This document shows, piece by piece, positions 1 to 10,984 of a DNA stretch of 64,000 bases; the first letter of the stretch is position 1; each line of letters begins with the position of its first letter. The notes under the pieces are model-generated. The model did no database searches, had not been told where the DNA came from, and worked only from the letters and a program-made list of their open reading frames with translations. The DNA is from Paramacrobiotus metropolitanus (Eukaryota; Tardigrada; Eutardigrada; Parachela; Macrobiotidae): assembly GCF_019649055.1 (NCBI RefSeq), contig NW_026570258.1:1116001-1180000 (forward strand), in the 5' to 3' direction. A program made the translations under genes and the position numbers.

Positions 1-1128
1 GCAAAGATTATCCAATGATCAGCGTACGACACATCTTCAGGATAATAATTATACGGTGTGCAGCTTTGTGTACGAAGAAGTATGCTTCGTAGAAGTACGT
101 TCCCTTCAAGCCCGGCTTCCTAAACCGTCAACAAAAATATGAATAAAAGCCCAGCATATGATTCAAATAACAGCGGCCGTTATCATACGGCCGGTACGGC
201 GTACGATAGTTTCCTCCTAGTGACCCGTTATGACAATGTGTGGCGTGTCAAAACAGTCAAAGCGTAACGGTTTGTAATAGCTGTCAAGCGTAGAACATTG
301 CCAAATCGCACAACCCTGCGACTGGAAACCGGTATCGACGCCGTCAGTGCCCGAATGTTGCACAGAGACTCAATCAGTTCTGTACAACGGCGGCAGCGAC
401 TGTCAAGACGAAAGGACATGCACGCAGTTCCAGCATCGCCTTGCAGCCGACCACTGTGTTGTGAAGTGGCACAACACAGCCAATTATCGGCAAAAGATGG
501 CTGTAACGGCGCAAAACGTCCGGACGTCTGACTGTTTGTGAGATGTGCGGAGTGCGGACGTATTGGTCGGTTACAGATGGCGCGCAACATCCGCATTGTG
601 GGCATAAAGGTTAAGCGAACGGTGCTGCGAACTGCAGAGCGACTGCAAATCTACAATTACGGATCCTTCCAAATCTTGTGCAGAGCAAAAAAGACAGTAT
701 ACTGGGTCTCGCCGTCTCACACCAGTCCGACTGCTGCCGTTTACCGGACGATACGTCGTCAATGTGCTGGCGTGTAACGACCCAGCGCCACGTGACACTC
801 CCGTGGTGGAGCCATTTATCAACTGTTTCCGAAGCGCGGCCGTGAAGAACTGCGATTTCTTCCACAACAACCAACAACAAACATGCCGAAAATTCCATGC
901 CGAGTCGGAATTGCCGACGTGCTTGGGTGCCATTTATTAATATTGAAATGTACTCGCCGCTACTCGGTATCGATTGTCTGTGCCGCATTCGCTCTTGATT
1001 AACTTTTTATATGAGTACTTCTAATTACGCAAATAAAAGAACCGCATCCAATTACAAAACGATTTAATTACAAAACTAACTTTAGTGCCGGATTCCAGAT
1101 TGTACTGTACAGCTCTTTGGCTAATGTT
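1..1128. other. Intergenic, repeat-bearing flank of the large element
   Basis: No convincing gene is seen here. Short open frames exist on both strands but overlap each other and lack family motifs. The only structure I can support is a dispersed repeat at about 298-610. The stretch ends in CCCATATAC, the left target-site duplication of the 9.8-kb element that follows. Confidence 0.6.
298..610. repeat. Dispersed repeat copy 1, with stem-loop end
   Basis: About 310 bp that align, at visibly high but imperfect identity, with 13085-13398 in the same orientation; both contain GCACAGAGACTCAAT and GTACAACGGCGGCAGCGA. Near the right end, 22-nt arms at 501-522 and 555-576 are inverted copies (CTGTAACGGCGCAAAACGTC and its near complement), forming a hairpin that the second copy also has. 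The element type is unknown. It may be a non-autonomous transposon whose hairpin end is retained. Confidence 0.7.
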
Positions 1129-1137
1129 CCCATATAC
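1129..1137. repeat. 9-bp target-site duplication, left
   Basis: CCCATATAC directly precedes the left terminal inverted repeat and is repeated exactly at 10936-10944, directly after the right one. A 9-bp duplication is typical of Mutator-like transposition. Confidence 0.9.
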
Positions 1138-1248
1138 GGCAGGGGATAAAAGGTGGCAGTGGCACCTGCCACTGGCACCTGCCACCGGCAGGGGCACTTG
1201 CCACTACGCGTTCTGGCAAGCGATAAAACGTGGCAACTTTTAAAAATT
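1138..1248 (+). repeat. Left terminal inverted repeat
   Basis: Begins GGCAGGGGATAAAAGGTGGC and contains several GTGGCA/TGCCAC palindromic sub-units, then a GGCAAGCGATAAAACGTGGC stretch. It matches the reverse complement of 10825-10935 over its full 111 bp with four differences. Confidence 0.93.
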
Positions 1249-1922
1249 CAGAATCAGCTTGAGACAATGTTCCCATCCAACGAAAAGTTCTAAGGAGAGC
1301 TTTTTCGTATTTTCACAGATGGACTCTACAGAACATGTCTATGGACGCACACCCCAGCTGAGTCTTGTGTCCGCGCCTTCCAATGCAGTATTAAAAAGGT
1401 GCTGCAAGCCTGCAACTCTGTTTAGCAGACGAAAGTGTCACCGATTACACTCACAATCAGTGCCAGCGCAAGCGCAAGGTTTCTTGCGCGGAAAAAGCGC
1501 AAGAAACCTTCAAAAATTGATAAGTCTTAAATGGCTAAAAAAATGTTTTCTCTGTACGAGTCAGGCTGCAATGCCTGGGGGGGGGGCGCATTGTCCACTG
1601 ACGAATGTGGCGCATGTAACGGTGACCGCATAATGTGCCAAACACCGGCTTAAAGTCCTCAAAGGTTTCAGTTACGCCCAATAGACTGTAAGACAACGAA
1701 AAAGTAAAAAAACTTGCGCTTGATTCTGGCAAACAAAGAGCGCTTCTGGTTATAATTTTTTATGAATCTGTGCTGTAGATACTGCAGATGTAATCGGTGT
1801 GCAATATTTTTATTTTGTTTGTTTTCGTTTTTTATCTTTTTTGACAAACCCTGAGCGAACCATCGGTACGCACTCGGTTCGGTATCCCTCGTACTAAGAC
1901 GCGTCAAGAATGTTTTTTTTAC

Positions 1923-2093
1923 GAAGTGGCTATTTTGCCGCAGTATTTGCGGTAAAACAGCCTTTAGCTATTTTGCCGCACTATGGCCGGCAAAATAGCC
2001 ATTCACTATTTTGCCGCACACTGCGTTACAATAGCCTTTAGCTATTTTACCGTAGTAAGAGCGGCAAAATAGCCCTTTACTATTTTGCCGCAG
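1923..2093. repeat. Left subterminal array of CTATTTTGCCGCA repeats
   Basis: At least six copies of a 13-15-nt core (CTATTTTGCCGCA and its complement TGCGGCAAAATAG) in alternating orientation, each pair able to fold into a short hairpin. The same motif is clustered at 10518-10690 inside the right end. Such arrays could be transposase-binding sites, but that is inference. Confidence 0.8.
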
Positions 2094-2670
2094 TTTCCTA
2101 ATATTATCGTGAGAATCGGCGTATTGATAATGTGGTTAAGTATTGTAACGAGAGTAATCGAATGACCGCCTTGTTTACAGTGTTGTTGGTTTTCTTTACT
2201 GTTCATTGGTTGTTGTTTTCACTGTGTAACTGAGTGATTCATCCTTCTTTTTCTCTACACTTTTACCGGGCAAACGTCTAAGAGAATGGAACACACTTTT
2301 CATTAGAGTCTTAGAGAATCCTCTGAATGGATGCTTGCCACGCTTGCCAAGCTTGCCCTGCTTGTACACTTGTTGATTAAATGCTTGGAAACGACGTTGT
2401 TTTGTTTGACTCCCCGGGATAATGCACCCATCATTCCGCTCGTCATTGTCACTGTAAATCCACTTCCGATTCACTGCTGAGCTCACGCCCGGCAGTGCCG
2501 GCATTTCCATCACCAGCCGACACAATATCGTGGTACGGTCAACACACCAACCCACTAGAACGCCGGCATAACCGCCCGCGTTACAGTATCCACTTGTTTA
2601 ATGTGTCTAGACTTCCCTTCCTGTCAGTTATCGGTCACATTAGGGAAGTCGTGCCGCAGTTAGTGTCAGA

Positions 2671-2890
2671 CACGGGGCACACCAAAAAAGAGAGTTTAGT
2701 GTCAGACAAGGTAGACATTAGTGATAGCGTGTCTTAGTGGGTGTCAGGTACTGGGGACATTATTGACGATTCGTCAGAACTGGCGTCAGACATAAGGACA
2801 ATAGAAAAGCGTTCACAGGTTGGGAGGCATGGATGACATTCCTGACGGCGGGCTTAACTGATGTCAGACAAAGGGAACAATAGAGACGGT
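2671..2890 (+). repeat. Left inner array of GTGTCTTAGT-GGTGTCAG units
   Basis: Three to four degenerate units sharing TCAGACA, GG-ACA and ATTA blocks; the clearest is GTGTCTTAGTGGGTGTCAG near 2729. Inverted relatives lie at 9209-9420 (GTGTCTTAGTTGGTGTCAG on the minus strand). This is a third symmetric layer of the element. Confidence 0.7.
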
Positions 2891-5800
2891 GTGTTTTGCA
2901 TGTGCTGACTCTGGCCCCTTCCTCATCCAAGCTACTCGCCTCATCTTCGGAGTCGATGTCCGACGACTGGTCGTCCGAGTCATTCGATGGCAGTCGGTTG
3001 TGCTGGCGAGCTCCGAGCCCAAGGGGTCCAGCGATCCCTCCGTATCCATCTGCATCGCCAGGTTGGTTTACGATCTCGAGCCTGAGCTTTCTGCAACGGG
3101 CGGGCGCATCTAGCAGCCAGCTGATCTTGCACTCCTTCGGCTGATGGTAACTGTGGCGGAACCGATTTAAAATCCGTGTCGAATCGCTGCGTCGGTACAT
3201 CGTCCATTCTTGAGGTGGCAGCGTCGGCCTGCTACCTTACTCCTGTATGTCACCATCCGCAAAGTAACCTATCCACGCAATACGCAAACTGACCTGTCCA
3301 CGCAGTGGGCCAAAATGGAGCAAGGACAGTAACATCCTAGGACAGTATTGCCGCCAGAACTCGACCGGAGACTGTTCTCGCTGAGGCACTTGAACAGAAC
3401 TTCGGCCCGAGTGGCGGCCCACGCCGCGCAGCGCTAAGGGAATGGTGACATGTCGCTCCGTAACTCAAACTATATTTTGTCTAGCTCGATCTTCCATAAA
3501 ATCTTTTCTACCGACATGTCTCCCCGCTCGGTCAACATCCGCTCGATAGCGACTTTGGTCGACCAGGACTAGAGTCGGCCGGCGAGTAACGTCAATGCTC
3601 GTTGTTTTTTTCCGGAAAAGCCCTTTCGGGTATTCAAACTTTCTCTCGTACCAGGTGCGGTACCATTCGAACCTAACCGGAGCAAGGACAGTAACATCCT
3701 AGTAACAAGGACAGCGTTTGAAACTTGTCCGGTTTCGCTTGTACGCAAAGTAGGTGAGGGCTGCTTCGGCCTTTCAATGTGACGGTTGCCGTGCAGCAGT
3801 GAGTGACGGCGAATTCCACCGACTCTGACAATCATCTTGTAGTATTCGAGCACTTCCGTTTTAACGTTTCCTCTTCTCGGTATTCTGAAAAAGGCCATGA
3901 CTCCGGTATCGAGGATCGCCATTGTCAGATTCACTCCGATCGCTACCTCGTCTATCCAGGCCGGCACTGTAATCGATCGAAGTATATCGGTCGGGCTCGG
4001 TATAGGTATTGTAAATATAACTGCTTTCAGCGTATCAGCAACACTGGGCCGGGATCATTAGTTGCTAGCGCCGGGATCATTAGTTGCTAGGGTTACTCCG
4101 ACTCGTCGGTCCGGCTGTCCTCGCGCTAATCGGTCGATGCAAGTTTCTTCGACTGGTCGCATGACTGCGGTAAAGCAGGGAGTGCCCGGGGCGGAAAACT
4201 CCCGGGCTGGTAACTCAGTAACTGCAGTAGCCGTGGTGACGGCTTCAGAAGACGAGGTGGAAATAACTAGGGTATGCCGCCGATGGTGCAGCCTGAAAAC
4301 CTTGCGTCCCGGAAGATTGGCAGAAGGTCCCGGTATACCCGAAGGATGCAATGGGGGCGCCAAAGGTTCAGTCTGGCCAGATAATAATATTATAACAGCA
4401 GCTGCCGATTTAAACACAGCCGTTGATGTAATAGTTCGAACCGATGTATGTCTCGGTGCAGATTGGTCTGCCGAGCAGCCACACAGCGCCAGTCCTGATG
4501 CCCAGACAAATATTTGGTTGCCAGATAACGCCCGCGGGAACGCAAACGGTAGGTGAGTGTGGGCGGCTTGCGGCTTGCTCGGCCGAAGATCTTTACCAAA
4601 ACCAGCGAACATGACCCGATCTGGATGGACTAATGGAGCGCCGGGTAGCAAAAATGCGCCTGAGGAGCGACCATTTGGGCCGGAAGGCGCTTTTCTCTTT
4701 TGTACATAAAACCAGCGCCTGTCGATACCGATGTCACCGTCCAGCGATTACGGTGCCGAATGACACAGTGGCGGCCGAGCAGTGACACCGACAGGAGATA
4801 TTTAATTCCTCAGGCTCGGACTCGGACGACGGATATATTTCTAAGCTGCCGAACGCGCCAAGGAATCCAACCTGTCGGGGACATCATGGGCAGCGAGTTC
4901 CCTTTTAAGCTGGATAAGTTTACCAGCCGGATTAGTTTACCAGCCCATCTGGACGGGGTAATCGACTTCGCGGTAACCCGCCGACGGGGGATGCGAAACG
5001 GACGGACGAACAACTCGACCCCATCGTAACCACTCGACGGTACGGTCTTCATACAGCGACAAGACGTAAGTGGCTCAACTCGTAACGTACGATCGACGTC
5101 GACTGCTGCGGGGTGCGCTTTGGACAGCAAAGGCGAACAGTACACTTGTACGACCGAATAGAGATTCCCGACTGCTCAATACCCTGGTAACTGGGACGTT
5201 GAAGCCCGGAAGAAAACTCACGCCCAGTTTGCAGTGCAGCGCAGGCTTAGAGATGTCAACGGTTCGACCGGTTCGGTTCGGTTTGACAAGCGACTCGACT
5301 TCACCTCCGGGTCACTAATCTCCATCGGTTCGAAATGCAAGTCACTTTAATCGGTTCGGTTGCAGCGGTAAGTCGAAGCGAAGCGAACCGAACCGACTTT
5401 AACCAAAAATTTTAAGCGCCTTCCCTGCCTTTGTTAAGGTTGTAAAACGAAGGCCAGTTCGATTTGGACTTCCCGCGCCTACTAGATTGCCAAAATTCTG
5501 GCCGGCTCCATTCCATCCGTCGTCGGTCCAGTTCTAGTGAGCATGGCCGTCGTCAAAGTTATCACAGACACTTCTTCACCGCTTCCGCGCTGCTGGCCGA
5601 AGTTCCCTCCGTAGCCAGACTTCTATAGTGTCGTTCTATCGTCTAGTGCCGTTCTCATAACTACCTTTCGGCAAGATATGTTCCCCGTCTTGCATTGGAG
5701 GAAGGTGGCGTACACAGGGCTGACAGCTGTTGAGCTACTAGCAAATGCCAGCCCGAGCGATGCGGATCCGTATGTCGGCTGCACCGGCACGTACATAATC

Positions 5801-8800
5801 TCGAAAGCCAGTGTTATTTTCGGCGGCGGTCATTGATGCTGCAGGGTAGCTAGTGGTGCCGCCAGTCGATGTTCTGTGCCGCCGCCACATTGGCTCATGC
5901 AGTCGGCTCAGTCTCTGGTGACAGCGGAGTGGCGTGTATCATCCGGGCGGCTGCGCTCTGAGAAACCAGCTACGTGTACTTAAACGCCTTGTATCTTGGC
6001 TTTCCGACCTAATAACCGCGGAGTAATCCAGGTACTTCTACAGCAATTAAATGACTGCGGATGTCCAGAGCGTGCTTCAGCTGCTAACCGTCCACTTTCT
6101 TGCACACGAAGTGCAGGAAAACCTTCTCTTTAAGACTGGGCTGCGACTGTATGGCTTTAATTGCGGCGTGAACTGCTCTGTGGTATCGAATCCTTGTCGA
6201 TACTATCGCCCGGCATCTTCGGCCAAGGCATGGATGCGTTCTTGTTTGGCGAAATTAACCGAAATCCTGGGCATCTGGATATCGAACGACCATCTTCCCT
6301 CCGCTTCTGCTGCCATATGCCCCTGGTACCTGCTTCCAGCATCAATGTCATGACTCCTTCTTGGAGGCGTCCACTTCATCAAGCTGTAGCTCCTCAACCT
6401 CTCGTTTGCGGCTTTACCGGGCGTGCCGATGCCTTGGTTTTTCTTTTGTCTCGGTCAATTCTATCGACTTTGTCACAGTCGCCTCGTCGAGGTAAAGTCA
6501 ATTTTTGTTTCTGGGGAGCCAATTTTTGTTGCTGGGGAAGATCCTCTTCAATATAAATCATTGTAATCCTGACCGCCGTTGTTGGGCTGTCAATTTCGCC
6601 CGACCAATTCCGTTGGTATTGGACCTCTCTCGGCTGCCGCACCCCTGTTCGCCTCGGGAGGGTATATCCTCAAGGTGTCATGTGGCCCCGACCGGCCACT
6701 GTTTTTGAACAGCTGACCGAGGTGTAGGGCCGGGTTGTCCTCCTGGTAAGACGGGCTGCTGTCCGGTGATGGCGGCGGATCGTTGTACAAAACTGGGGTG
6801 CATTCCGGCCTGTTGAAGTATCGGGCCGACCGGCTGTCCGAACCCAGTTTCCTGCTGCGGCATCATGCCGGGCATTTGTACAGGTAGAAATCACCATCCG
6901 CTGAAGAATAAAGGTTATTGAATTCGGTTTGGCAACACTTTACCGACAAAGCATTAAGGCGCTGTGCCAGCTCTTATCCAAAGTCGCGCTGATGTGACCT
7001 ATCGGATAAGTCACCAGCTGGGTCCGCCATGTCAGTCGGGTCCCTTGTGTTTGCCCAATTCGTTCGTGGTCTGGCCCGCCGCTCCGGGTGATTTCTTCCC
7101 GCTGCTACAACTGACATTGTCCTTCCTTCCGACGTTGACCTTCCAATGTTCCGACCTGTAGCGACTGTCGGTCCGGATTCTTGGATTCGTCGTCTCATCG
7201 TGTCGGTAGTCCGGGTTGCCGTGCCGTTCGTTATGACTAAGCCATCCGGTCGCGGAGGCGCACTCGATGCATCAGTCGAGGTCTCCGGTCTGGTCGGCAT
7301 GAACGTCGGGCGTTCCTGACTTCAATGCATCATGCCGATGCTGAATGCCGCCACCAAATTTGGGATGAACTGACCCACCCATTCCGACCCGTCGTATCTA
7401 GTAGAGTGCTTACTCCGTCGCGGTTGTAGTATGGAACCAGGTGGGTGTGATAGGATGACGGGTCATCTTCCACGACTGACGGCATAGGGACCAGAACAGG
7501 ACCGCCGTACAACCGGCAATTAGTTCAGATTTGTATCTCTGGATGGCGAAACGTTTCAACGCTGAGATGGGTTTCTTTTACGCCTCCGCTGGGCTTTCTG
7601 CTTCATGGTCGCCGACCTCTAACGAAACTGAGCTTCCAGTCCGGTTATGGTCTGCCAGATTATTGACAGGGCTGTTTTTAAGCCGGCTACTATTTTTTTG
7701 AACTGTTCCACCCGGTGTATCGTTGCTTTTAGTTCCGCATCTAGACTTAGGTGGCCCAAGTGCAGGTCAGACAACTCCTTTGCCGCTGCGACCCTCAATG
7801 TGATGAAACTTGACCGACATCGACCGACATCATATCGTACTTTTTGTTGCACTCTTCCCCGTTCATCCGTTGCCATCTGGAGGTGCTGTCGCTCGGTTTG
7901 TCATCTCATTTTCGTTGCTACGCACCTATATAAAATTGGCGTTCTCAGTGCCATTATATTCAACCGCTTCTGGAGTCAGTCGGTGGCTTCCGTCAGGTTC
8001 GAATTCTTTGTACACAAAGTGGAATTGGTGATTTCCTTGTCAGCTAAGGCTTACTTCATCTGGTCAGTCTTGTTCCAGGCGGCTGCCAACTGCAGTTCCA
8101 GATAAGCTGATTGCACGGTTCTGGTGTCCCATTCGGTTATAAGCCGGTTGACTGTTTGTGCAGGTCCCTTTCTTCGGTTTCCAACCGCTCGACTGCTGAG
8201 TCAATCTCGGCAAGCGCTTCCACCCATCAGGCGTTATGCTTACAAGCGACCTTCAACTGCGCTTCCGGCTTGCCCACGTGGTCGCTAATCTCTATCAAGT
8301 CGTCGTGACAGTGCTTCTAGCGGAACCAGTGTGGCCCGCAGGTGGCTTTCCGTCGTTCCCGGTTGAGTTTCTGCGAGCCGCTTCTTCAAGCCGCCGACTC
8401 TATCTATACTGCCCATCCACAAGTTTTTGTTGGCTTTAGGCAATCCCTTGCCACCTTTAGTTCGTGGTGCAATTCCGTTGCCTACTGTCGTTTTCCACGA
8501 CATCCGTAATCTGGTTCGATTGCGCTCAGTAAAGGTGTCGAGACCCGTTATTCTCCTGCCACGCTACCGGTTACTATTGTTCTTTCGGCGCCTGAAATAT
8601 CAACTTTGTCGGGTCGGGTCGGCTTCTGTCCATCTTAGGTGTCGACTCAGGACAGCCGCAAACCAGTGACACCGGAGCAGCCGCGGCTTGAACGGTGCCG
8701 ATCGGCGACAGCATGGTCGAGTCGTCCGTCATAAAGTTGCTAGAACTCTATGTTGCTCTGTTGAGTGACCGTTGGCGGGTTCAGATCCGCGCCGGCAGAC

Positions 8801-9265
8801 CTAACTGCCGAGCAGAGCTGCGGTCTGCCCGCTGCGGTCCTCTACCCGTTCACCGGGGTGTGATGTCATCGCTTCGGCCTGACCAGCTTTGCCTACCTTG
8901 GCGCCGTGGATGACGAGGGCCGCGTGGACTGATTCTCCGTTCGTGCCATCAGGGTGTTCCGATTTTAGATCGGCCGACTTCGGAACGACCACCATATCAG
9001 ACGGAATCACCTTGCCTAGGTTGTCTTTGCCTACGTTGTAGTCAGGCGGATGTATCGACTGGTAACGCCGCTTCCATAGCTCCCTCGACCATGTTGAGGC
9101 ATTTAACGCATTCAAGTTTTTACTTTTAACGCTGGATTGCACTGACATCTCAAGCGCTCGGGTCACTTGAGCGTTAACGCTCAGCGTCGACTCAGACCAC
9201 CTATAATATCTCCATTGTCTGACACCAACTAAGACACACACCGGCGTGACGCCGCCCCTATGCAC
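2760..9265 (-). pseudogene. Decayed minus-strand coding region inside the element
   Basis: No product is recognised. Several minus-strand frames have protein-like composition rather than shadow composition. They are: 8801-9265 (about 154 codons, polar); 7619-7876 (a helical, coiled-coil-like stretch with heptad-spaced leucines and isoleucines); 6670-6897 (Pro/Gln/Gly-rich, with PGMMPQQETGFG); and 2760-3200 (Ser/Asp/Glu-rich, with SSDIDSEDEASS). They are broken by stops and frame changes, and I could not chain them with splice sites. They may be remnants of one long structural or gag-like protein carried by the element, or of a captured host gene. The alternative is that they are chance open frames in G+C-richer DNA. 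Confidence 0.25.
4048..4090. repeat. Short direct duplication of 21-22 bp
   Basis: GCCGGGATCATTAGTTGCTA occurs twice in immediate succession (first copy 4048-4069, second from 4070). It is a simple local duplication inside the large element. Confidence 0.85.
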
Positions 9266-9420
9266 CCATGCCTCACACCAACTAAAGTTCGCCGTTTCTT
9301 TTATTGTTCTCCTTGTGTGACATCAACCAAGACACGATGTCCCAATGTTTCCCTTGTCAGAGCCCGACTAAGACACGGCGTCTGGAATGCTCAACATGCC
9401 TGACACAAACTGAGACACGC
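9209..9420 (-). repeat. Right inner array of GTGTCTTAGT-GGTGTCAG units
   Basis: Minus-strand counterpart of 2671-2890: repeated blocks reading GACACCAACTAAGACAC on the plus strand at about 9219, 9271, 9311, 9362 and 9401, each separated by roughly 40-50 bp. Confidence 0.7.
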
Positions 9421-9599
9421 CTGTAACCGCCCAAAACGTTCGAACAACTGAGACCTCCGGCGAACGTTTCGTCGCGTAAACCGTCCAAAACTATCGGGGC
9501 CGCCCAAAGTCCGCCGGATATTTTGCCACCTAGTTTGTTTTGCCTTTTCCAGCGCCGGCCGCAAGAGCGAGACTAATTTTGTATCTGGAAGGTTTTGCC

Positions 9600-9830
9600 T
9601 GACCAATAATTCGTACCCGTTCGTTGTGGCCTGAGTCCTTGACCAAACAATTCGTATCCATCCAAACGTTCTGACTTGACCAAACGATTCGTATCCGGTT
9701 GACCGCACAGCTGGTACCGTGACGTTTTTAGCTGACCGCCAATTCGTATCCGCCCGTTTCTCCTTAACTATTGATATGTATCCGCTTGTTTTGGTCTGAA
9801 TTCTTATCCGGTCGTTTCTGTCGGAGTGTA
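9600..9830. repeat. Degenerate AATTCGTATCCG repeats
   Basis: ATTCGTACCCG, ATTCGTATCCA, ATTCGTATCCGG and ATTCGTATCCGC recur at roughly 30-60-bp spacing (about 9607, 9649, 9679, 9741), with related TATGTATCCG and CTTATCCGG further right. I saw no mirror copy on the left side of the element. Confidence 0.55.
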
Positions 9831-10517
9831 ATTTCGTTACCCTGTTGTTTCTGCGGCAGTAAAGTTTTGTATCAGGTTGTTTCTGCGGAGTGTAGTACAA
9901 ATTTTGAGGCCCGGCAGGCCACAACGTCCGAATACAATATATGCAGGCAGGTAAAAGCGTCCGGGTAGGAGTTGTGCGGTCGTCCAGATACGAATTGAGT
10001 GGTCAGTCCAAAGCGTCCGGATTGCCGTTTGCCGGTTTCTTTAGCCGACTGCCGTTTGTCGGTTTCTTGAGACGTCATGCTTGCTAATTTCATCACTGTA
10101 CTCACGGCAACAATATAAAAAAGGCTTTTTATTTTTGTGAATTAAATTTGTATTCATATCTTAATCTGTATACGGTCGTAGTTTCTGTCCAGATTAAGCG
10201 CAGCGGCTGGCGTGCCGTGGCTTCATCATACAAATTGATATCTTTGATTCGCGATCCAGGCACATCATTTACGGCTGTATGCAAGCAAATTTAACAAAAA
10301 CGCATTGTATTTGCCAGACGAGAACTGTTTGTAACGTCACAGGAGTTCACTCAAGTAACAGGTTAAATCATCGAACCAGAAACAGCTACTGTGGCGACCT
10401 GAACCTCACTCCGATAGTCGCTAAAGGCTATTACTTTAGCATACTATACCGGTAGGTGGCCGCAGCATAGCAGTGATGATAGCACGTCAGCTATCTTTAC
10501 GAACCGTACCACCGAGT

Positions 10518-10690
10518 AAACTGCGGCAAAATAGCGAAGGGCTATTATAACGCAGTGTGCGGTAAAATAACAAAAGGCTATTGTGCCGCACATACTGCGG
10601 CAAAATAGCGAAAGGCTATTGTAGCGCAGTGTGCGGCAAAATAGCAAAAGGCTATTTTGACGCACTGTAAAAACTGTGGCAAAATAGCCT
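10518..10690. repeat. Right subterminal array of TGCGGCAAAATAG repeats
   Basis: Repeated TGCGGCAAAATAGC and GGCTATTTTGACGCA-like blocks at about 35-bp spacing, mirroring 1923-2093. Confidence 0.8.
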
Positions 10691-10824
10691 TAGCCTTTTT
10701 TTTATAATCAGGGTTCATCATACCTGACGTGGACCATGCACATGCACGCCTTCAAGAGTTTAAGGTTTTTTGAGTTGTTAATAACGAGAAAAGTGGTGGC
10801 TTCCTTCATAATTTTTGATTTTTT

Positions 10825-10935
10825 AATTTTTAACAGTTGCCACGTTTTATCGCTTGCCAGAACGCGTAGTGGCAAGTGCCACTGCCGGTGGCGGTTGCCA
10901 GTGGCAGGTGCCACTGCCACCTTTTATCCCCTGCC
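10825..10935 (-). repeat. Right terminal inverted repeat
   Basis: On the minus strand it begins GGCAGGGGATAAAAGGTGGC, like the left terminus. It is immediately followed on the plus strand by CCCATATAC. Confidence 0.93.
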
Positions 10936-10944
10936 CCCATATAC
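10936..10944. repeat. 9-bp target-site duplication, right
   Basis: Exact repeat of 1129-1137 (CCCATATAC). It places the insertion just downstream of the broken gene that ends at 10985. Confidence 0.9.
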
Positions 10945-10984
10945 AGACAACAGACAGGAGAAAAAGCTAAGAAACTAGCAATCA

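Larger units (their letters stand above)
1138..10935. mobile_element. 9.8-kb Mutator-like inverted-repeat element
   Basis: The element is 9798 bp, bounded by 111-bp terminal inverted repeats (1138-1248 and 10825-10935, 4 mismatches by eye) and by exact 9-bp target duplications. Inside the termini lie two more symmetric layers: clusters of CTATTTTGCCGCA-type repeats (1923-2093 and 10518-10690) and clusters of a GTGTCTTAGT-GGTGTCAG unit (2671-2890 and 9209-9420), each in opposite orientation on the two sides. The core is higher in G+C than the flanks and shows only short, mostly minus-strand open frames. No DDE transposase motif was found, so the element is either non-autonomous with captured or foreign cargo, or its genes have decayed. 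Terminal structure and duplication length fit MULE; class assignment from family knowledge. Confidence 0.85.

Noticed and set aside
1923-2093. CTATTTTGCCGCA array considered as a CRISPR or as tandem terminators
   Set aside because: Units alternate orientation and have a mirror-image array at the other end of the element.
4062-4556. Overlapping open frames of about 165-197 codons on both strands at 4.06-4.65 kb
   Set aside because: Both frames are open mainly because the stretch is G+C-rich. Neither has motifs, and one must be a shadow. Folded into the tentative decayed region only.
9391-9924. Minus-strand frame of 177 codons, Arg/Thr-rich
   Set aside because: It runs across the degenerate ATTCGTATCCG repeats, and its composition mirrors the repeats rather than a protein.
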